From: Pectobacterium polonicum
Lineage (GTDB): Bacteria; Pseudomonadota; Gammaproteobacteria; Enterobacterales; Enterobacteriaceae
Direction of reading: 5' to 3'
DNA length: 64,000 nucleotides
Assembly (NCBI RefSeq): GCF_005497185.1
Contig: NZ_RJTN01000006.1
Location: forward strand, 102,754-166,753
Position numbers and translations under genes: made by a program. Each line of letters begins with the position of its first letter. Position 1 is the stretch's first letter. Positions 59,774 through 64,000 of the stretch are shown here, piece after piece. The notes beneath the pieces are model-generated. The model was given only the letters and a program-made list of their open reading frames with translations. It was not told the DNA's origin and did no database searches.

Positions 59774-59858
59774 GTTTTCTTCCTCTGGAAAGGTTATCCA
59801 CAGGCAAAAGCCCTACCCGACAAGGGTTACAGAGGGCTGTGGATGATACTGTGGATAA

Positions 59859-59904
59859 ACACTATATGTAGGTCGTGTTTATAGGATAGGCACTATATAT
59901 TGAA
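59859..59904 (-). promoter_or_regulatory. Paired NrdR boxes upstream of nrdD
   Basis: ACACTATATGTAGGT (59859-59873) and GCACTATATATTGAA (59890-59904), each resembling ACACWATATATWGTGT, 31 bp apart start to start, i.e. about three helical turns, as usual for NrdR. They lie 86-131 bp before the nrdD start. Confidence 0.75.
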
Positions 59905-60122
59905 ATTGCGTAGGGGTGTTTGCGCTTTTATCGCAGCAAAATTGACGTAGAGCAAAGAAATCATCATGTCGGAGCGAATTTGAACCTGAACAAAAAATAG
60001 TCAAAAAAGGCGAGTAAAGCGTGAAGGCTTGCTACGCGCGGGTTGGCAGAAATTCGTCTGTTTTTTGACCGTAATGTGTGTCTGGGATGTCCATAATCTT
60101 GTTATGGTGAAAGAAAGAGCAG
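59905..60122. other. Intergenic region upstream of nrdD
   Basis: No gene or clear FNR site recognised; holds the distal part of the nrdD promoter region and then the terminator shared with ridA. Confidence 0.4.
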
Positions 60123-60153
60123 AAAAAAGCGCACCGGTTATCGTGCGCTTTTT
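60123..60153. terminator. Bidirectional terminator between ridA and the nrdD upstream region
   Basis: AAAAAGCGCAC / GTGCGCTTTTT around an 8-nt loop; T tracts on both strands. It ends ridA on the minus strand. Confidence 0.8.
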
Positions 60154-60173
60154 GGGGATGGTGCTGCCGATCG

Positions 60174-60560
60174 TTAGCGACGAACGGCGATCGCTTCGAT
60201 TTCGATTTTCACGTCTTTCGGCAGACGGGCGACTTCAACGCAAGAGCGAGCCGGGAACGGTGCGCTATGTTCGTTGAAGAAGGCTTCATACGCGGTGTTC
60301 ACGAGAGCGAAATCGTGCAAGTCTTTCACGAACACGGTCATTTTCACGATATCGGACACTTTCAGGCCAGCGGCTTCCACAATCGCCTGAACGTTTTCCA
60401 GTGACTGGCGCGTCTGGGCGGTGATGTTGTCAGCCACCAGACCACTTTTTGGGTTTACCGGAATCTGGCCGGACGTGAAGATCATACTGCCAAGGTCGAC
60501 GCCCTGAACATAAGGGCCGATGGCGGCTGGGGCGTGCTCAGTGCTGATAATGCGTGACAT
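60174..60560 (-). CDS. ridA: Reactive imine/enamine deaminase RidA
   Basis: 128 residues from the ATG at 60560. 'AIGPYVQGVDLGSMIFTSGQ' and 'FPARSCVEVARLPKDVKIEI' are the YjgF/RidA signatures, including the catalytic Arg. It hydrolyses 2-aminoacrylate and related reactive imines made by PLP enzymes. The pyrBI-ridA order is as in E. coli. Confidence 0.96.
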   Translation of the reverse strand: MSRIISTEHAPAAIGPYVQGVDLGSMIFTSGQIPVNPKSGLVADNITAQTRQSLENVQAIVEAAGLKVSDIVKMTVFVKDLHDFALVNTAYEAFFNEHSAPFPARSCVEVARLPKDVKIEIEAIAVRR

Positions 60561-60610
60561 GGTATCTCCTTGATGGGGGCGTAAAAAGAACGCGGACGCA
60601 GCCATTATTC

Positions 60611-60647
60611 AAAAAAGCCCCGTGACAGGCAATGTCCATTACGGGGC
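60611..60647 (-). terminator. Terminator of pyrBI
   Basis: Minus strand GCCCCGT ... ACGGGGC followed by TTTTTTG, 12 bp after the pyrI stop. Confidence 0.8.
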
Positions 60648-60658
60648 AGAGCAGAAAA

Positions 60659-61138
<480 letters not shown>

Positions 61139-62074
61139 TTACAGAACCAGTTCGCGATTCAAGACCAGTGCCAGCAGCGCCTGGCGGGCGTAAATGCCGT
61201 TGCCCGCCTGTTGGAAATAATAGGCATAAGGCGTGGCATCCACATCAATGGTGATCTCATCGACGCGCGGCAGCGGGTGCAGCACTTTCAAGTTCGGGCG
61301 GGCGCTGTGCAGGTCGGCGGCTCGCAGGACAAACTGGGATTTGATGTTGATGTATTCGGATGGGTCCAGACGCTCTTTCTGGACGCGTGTCATGTACAGA
61401 ATATCCAATTCGCCGACGACGTCGTCGATGCTGTTGTGCAGGCTGTAAGTAATATTCTTCTCTTTCAGCATGCTCAAAATGTAGTCCGGCATTGCCAATG
61501 CGTCCGGGGCGATGAAGTAGAAGCGGTTGCCTTCGAACTTCGCCAGCGCCTGCGTGAGTGAATGCACGGTGCGACCATATTTTAAATCGCCGACCATTGC
61601 GATGTTGATGTTATTCAGCCGGCCTTGCGTTTCCTGAATGGTGAACAGATCGAGCAGCGTCTGCGTCGGGTGCTGGTTCGCGCCGTCACCGGCGTTCAGT
61701 ACTGGAATACCGCCAGAAAATTCGGTGGCAAGGCGGGACGCGCCTTCCTGCGGATGACGCATCACGATGGCATCAACATATTGGCTGATGACGGAGATAG
61801 TGTCGGCCAGCGTTTCACCCTTTTTCCCCAGCGATGTGTTATTGCTGTCGGCGAAACCGACGACGGAGGCCCCCAGGCGATGCATCGCAGTTTCAAAGGA
61901 TAGACGCGTCCGGGTGGAGGCCTCGAAGAAGCAACTGGCAATCACTTTATGTTTTAACAGCTCAGGCTGAGGTTTGGCTTTCAGGCTGGCGGCTACATTC
62001 AGCGCCAGCTCTAAATCTTCCCGACTGAGGTCGTTAATCGAAATAATATGTTTTTGATAGAGCGGATTGACCAT
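61139..62074 (-). CDS. pyrB: Aspartate carbamoyltransferase catalytic chain
   Basis: 311 residues. '[20 protein letters not shown]' is the carbamoyl-phosphate site, and '[18 protein letters not shown]' and 'HPLPRVDEI' complete the active site. First committed step of pyrimidine synthesis. Controlled by the leader and attenuator immediately upstream. Confidence 0.98.
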   Translation of the reverse strand: MVNPLYQKHIISINDLSREDLELALNVAASLKAKPQPELLKHKVIASCFFEASTRTRLSFETAMHRLGASVVGFADSNNTSLGKKGETLADTISVISQYVDAIVMRHPQEGASRLATEFSGGIPVLNAGDGANQHPTQTLLDLFTIQETQGRLNNINIAMVGDLKYGRTVHSLTQALAKFEGNRFYFIAPDALAMPDYILSMLKEKNITYSLHNSIDDVVGELDILYMTRVQKERLDPSEYINIKSQFVLRAADLHSARPNLKVLHPLPRVDEITIDVDATPYAYYFQQAGNGIYARQALLALVLNRELVL

Positions 62075-62133
62075 GTTGTCTTTCTCCTAACGAGTAAACA
62101 GGAAATGTCGTATCTGGCGGCCCAGACGGTGGG

Positions 62134-62162
62134 CAAAAAAAAGCCCCTCATTGAGGGGCTTT
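62134..62162 (-). terminator. pyrBI attenuator
   Basis: Minus strand AGCCCCTCA / TGAGGGGCT followed by eight T. The pyrL stop codon lies inside the stem, so a ribosome closely following RNA polymerase would prevent the hairpin. This is the classical UTP-sensing layout. Confidence 0.88.
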
Positions 62163-62270
62163 CTTAATTGATCGATTGAGCAACGGAAAGGAAAACGCTG
62201 GCTGGCTGCCGGATGGCAGTTGTGGTTGAGAACCAACATGAGCAGCGGATTTTTTGGTGTAACGGTGCAT
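62148..62270 (-). CDS. pyrL: pyrBI leader peptide
   Basis: 40 codons from the ATG at 62270, preceded by GGGAGGGG. The peptide starts MHRYTKKSAAHVG and ends NRSIKKAPQ. Its stop (62150-62148) is within the attenuator stem. The sequence differs from E. coli PyrL, but the layout is the same: a pyrimidine-rich stretch in codons ~25-31 before the terminator, where low UTP would stall polymerase and let the ribosome catch up. Confidence 0.8.
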   Translation of the reverse strand: MHRYTKKSAAHVGSQPQLPSGSQPAFSFPLLNRSIKKAPQ

Positions 62271-62988
<718 letters not shown>

Positions 62989-63356
62989 GATTTCTGTGAA
63001 CAAGGAACGTTCAACCATAAAATGGAAGAAAATAATGGCAATAATTCCTCAGATGCCTCCCGGTGGTTTTCCCCTTCTCAAGAGCAGTAAAAGAAAAACC
63101 ACGTAAATATGGCAAGGCCTAGAAAAAAACAGCCAGTCAGTTGTTTAACTGACTGGCATTATTAAGAAAATGATTTTCTTGCTAGAAAATCTCATGATCT
63201 TTCGATTATAGGTATATTATTACTTTAAATTATGTAGGATGTTTTCCCTGGCATTGGCCTGTCACAGACTTTTTATTCTATTTTAGTTTTTATAAACAGG
63301 TTCATATCAGGTACGGCATATTTTATGTAGGGTAAATTTAATGTAGGGATGCACTG
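62989..63356. other. Intergenic region between yjgK and the LuxR-type gene
   Basis: Two overlapping tiny frames at 63022-63090 and 63035-63106 (22 and 23 codons) are weakly supported. A hairpin CCAGTCAGTT / AACTGACTGG lies at 63131-63154. ATGTAGG occurs three times (63232, 63325, 63341) before the next gene. Confidence 0.45.
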
Positions 63357-64000
63357 ATGAAACAAATTACATTACCTGACAGATTAATCACAATGTTCGA
63401 AAACGATCCTCTGGTCGGCTGGGCAATAAAAGACACAAGCTCCCGTTTTATTTATGTCAATAACACCTTTAAAACCTGGCAAACCATATCAACTCGTTAT
63501 GATTATGAAGGCTTGAACATTAGGGATATCCCTGTTCCTGTCGCCGAATTTTCAGACATTTTTAACCAGCAGGAACGAGAGATAGAGCGTACCGGTAAGG
63601 CAGTGAGAGCCATTACAACGCATATTCAAGGCACGGAAAAAATAATGCAGCCTGCCTACAATATTCAGGAGCCAATCTATGATGAACATCGCAACTGTGT
63701 AGGCACGGTTATCAGCGTCAGACATGTTAGGATCATCACACCGACCTCGTTGCTAAATGGAACCATAATTCAACACTCTACCTTCGAGCCCCCTTCTAAA
63801 ATATTTACCGAGAAGGAATGGGAGGTTATTTACCTGCTTGTCTGTGGGATGATGCTTAAAGATATAAGCAGCATCCTCTCAATCACCGTTGATGCCGTTA
63901 ACAGCAGACTCCGAAGCTGCTACAGAAAAACAGGCTTGAATTCACTATCAGGCCTAAAGGAATACTGTAGAGATAACCGATTTGATAACTACATCCCGCT
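63357..64000 (+). CDS. LuxR-type transcriptional regulator with PAS domain (cut by window end)
   Basis: At least 214 residues, no stop before the window end. N-terminal PAS-like domain ('MFENDPLVGWAIKDTSSRFI' to 'DEHRNCVGTVISVRHVR', residues ~12-125) and a LuxR/GerE HTH ('FTEKEWEVIYLLVCGMMLKD' to 'VNSRLRSCYRKTGL', ~155-200). PAS plus GerE without an acyl-homoserine-lactone domain suggests sensing of a small ligand or redox state. AT-rich compared with its neighbours. Confidence 0.85.
   Translation, partial: MKQITLPDRLITMFENDPLVGWAIKDTSSRFIYVNNTFKTWQTISTRYDYEGLNIRDIPVPVAEFSDIFNQQEREIERTGKAVRAITTHIQGTEKIMQPAYNIQEPIYDEHRNCVGTVISVRHVRIITPTSLLNGTIIQHSTFEPPSKIFTEKEWEVIYLLVCGMMLKDISSILSITVDAVNSRLRSCYRKTGLNSLSGLKEYCRDNRFDNYIP

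Overview
The window looks like chromosome of a soft-rot enterobacterium, most likely Pectobacterium or a close relative (inference). The ParC, PlsC, FtsP, YqhD/DkgA/YqhC, YghB, MetC, NrdD/NrdG, PyrB/PyrI, RidA, YhbP/YraR and YjgK proteins read as close orthologues of the Escherichia coli ones. An ERIC-type repeat is present, and the catabolic genes (sucrose PTS, lignostilbene-type dioxygenase, TRAP uptake) suit a plant-associated bacterium.

Layout. 1-4659 (minus): a fructose-type PTS operon (IIA, IIB, IIC, two class II aldolases) behind a PRD-type regulator broken by one in-frame stop. 5093-7495: Fur-controlled TonB receptor. 7747-9319: three small accessory genes resembling orphan immunity genes. 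9509-14180: parC, plsC, ftsP. 14498-15235: GntR regulator. 15278-21917: dkgA, yqhD, a nitroreductase, yqhC, yghB, metC, with two intergenic repeat elements between dkgA and yqhD. 22254-27725: an insertion between metC and exbB carrying a carotenoid-oxygenase-family enzyme, a divergent TetR regulator and a TRAP transporter. 28399-31074: exbB, exbD and a DUF3829 lipoprotein. 31549-38114: scrKYABR sucrose operon. 38409-39137: bactofilin-like protein. 39165-51957: type I-E CRISPR-Cas (cas3, casABCDE, cas1, cas2, two arrays), with toxin-antitoxin-type genes and a duplicated cas2-end/leader between the arrays. 52096-57077: an unknown protein, PLP decarboxylase, MFS exporter, HxlR regulator, yhbP and yraR. 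57089-62270: nrdDG, ridA, pyrBI and the pyrL leader. 62524-64000: yjgK and a LuxR-type PAS regulator cut by the window end.

The most interesting object is between cas3 and casA. A two-repeat mini-CRISPR lies on the minus strand, with degenerate repeats, an intact 8-nt crRNA handle and a 20-nt spacer (two 6-nt Cas7 steps shorter than the normal 32). Its guide matches a site 80-100 bp away: 13 of the first 15 positions are identical, the only two mismatches fall at positions 6 and 12 (the positions Cascade flips out), and an AAG PAM is correctly placed. The site abuts a plausible -35 box of a promoter reading toward casA. This has the hallmarks of a Cas-regulating RNA (CreR-like) that uses Cascade to repress its own operon. 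A second notable feature is that toxin-antitoxin-type genes are flanked by CRISPR repeats in the position of spacers, between two arrays that share a nearly identical cas2-3'/leader segment.

All functional calls come from reading motifs and recalling families; no database search was run.
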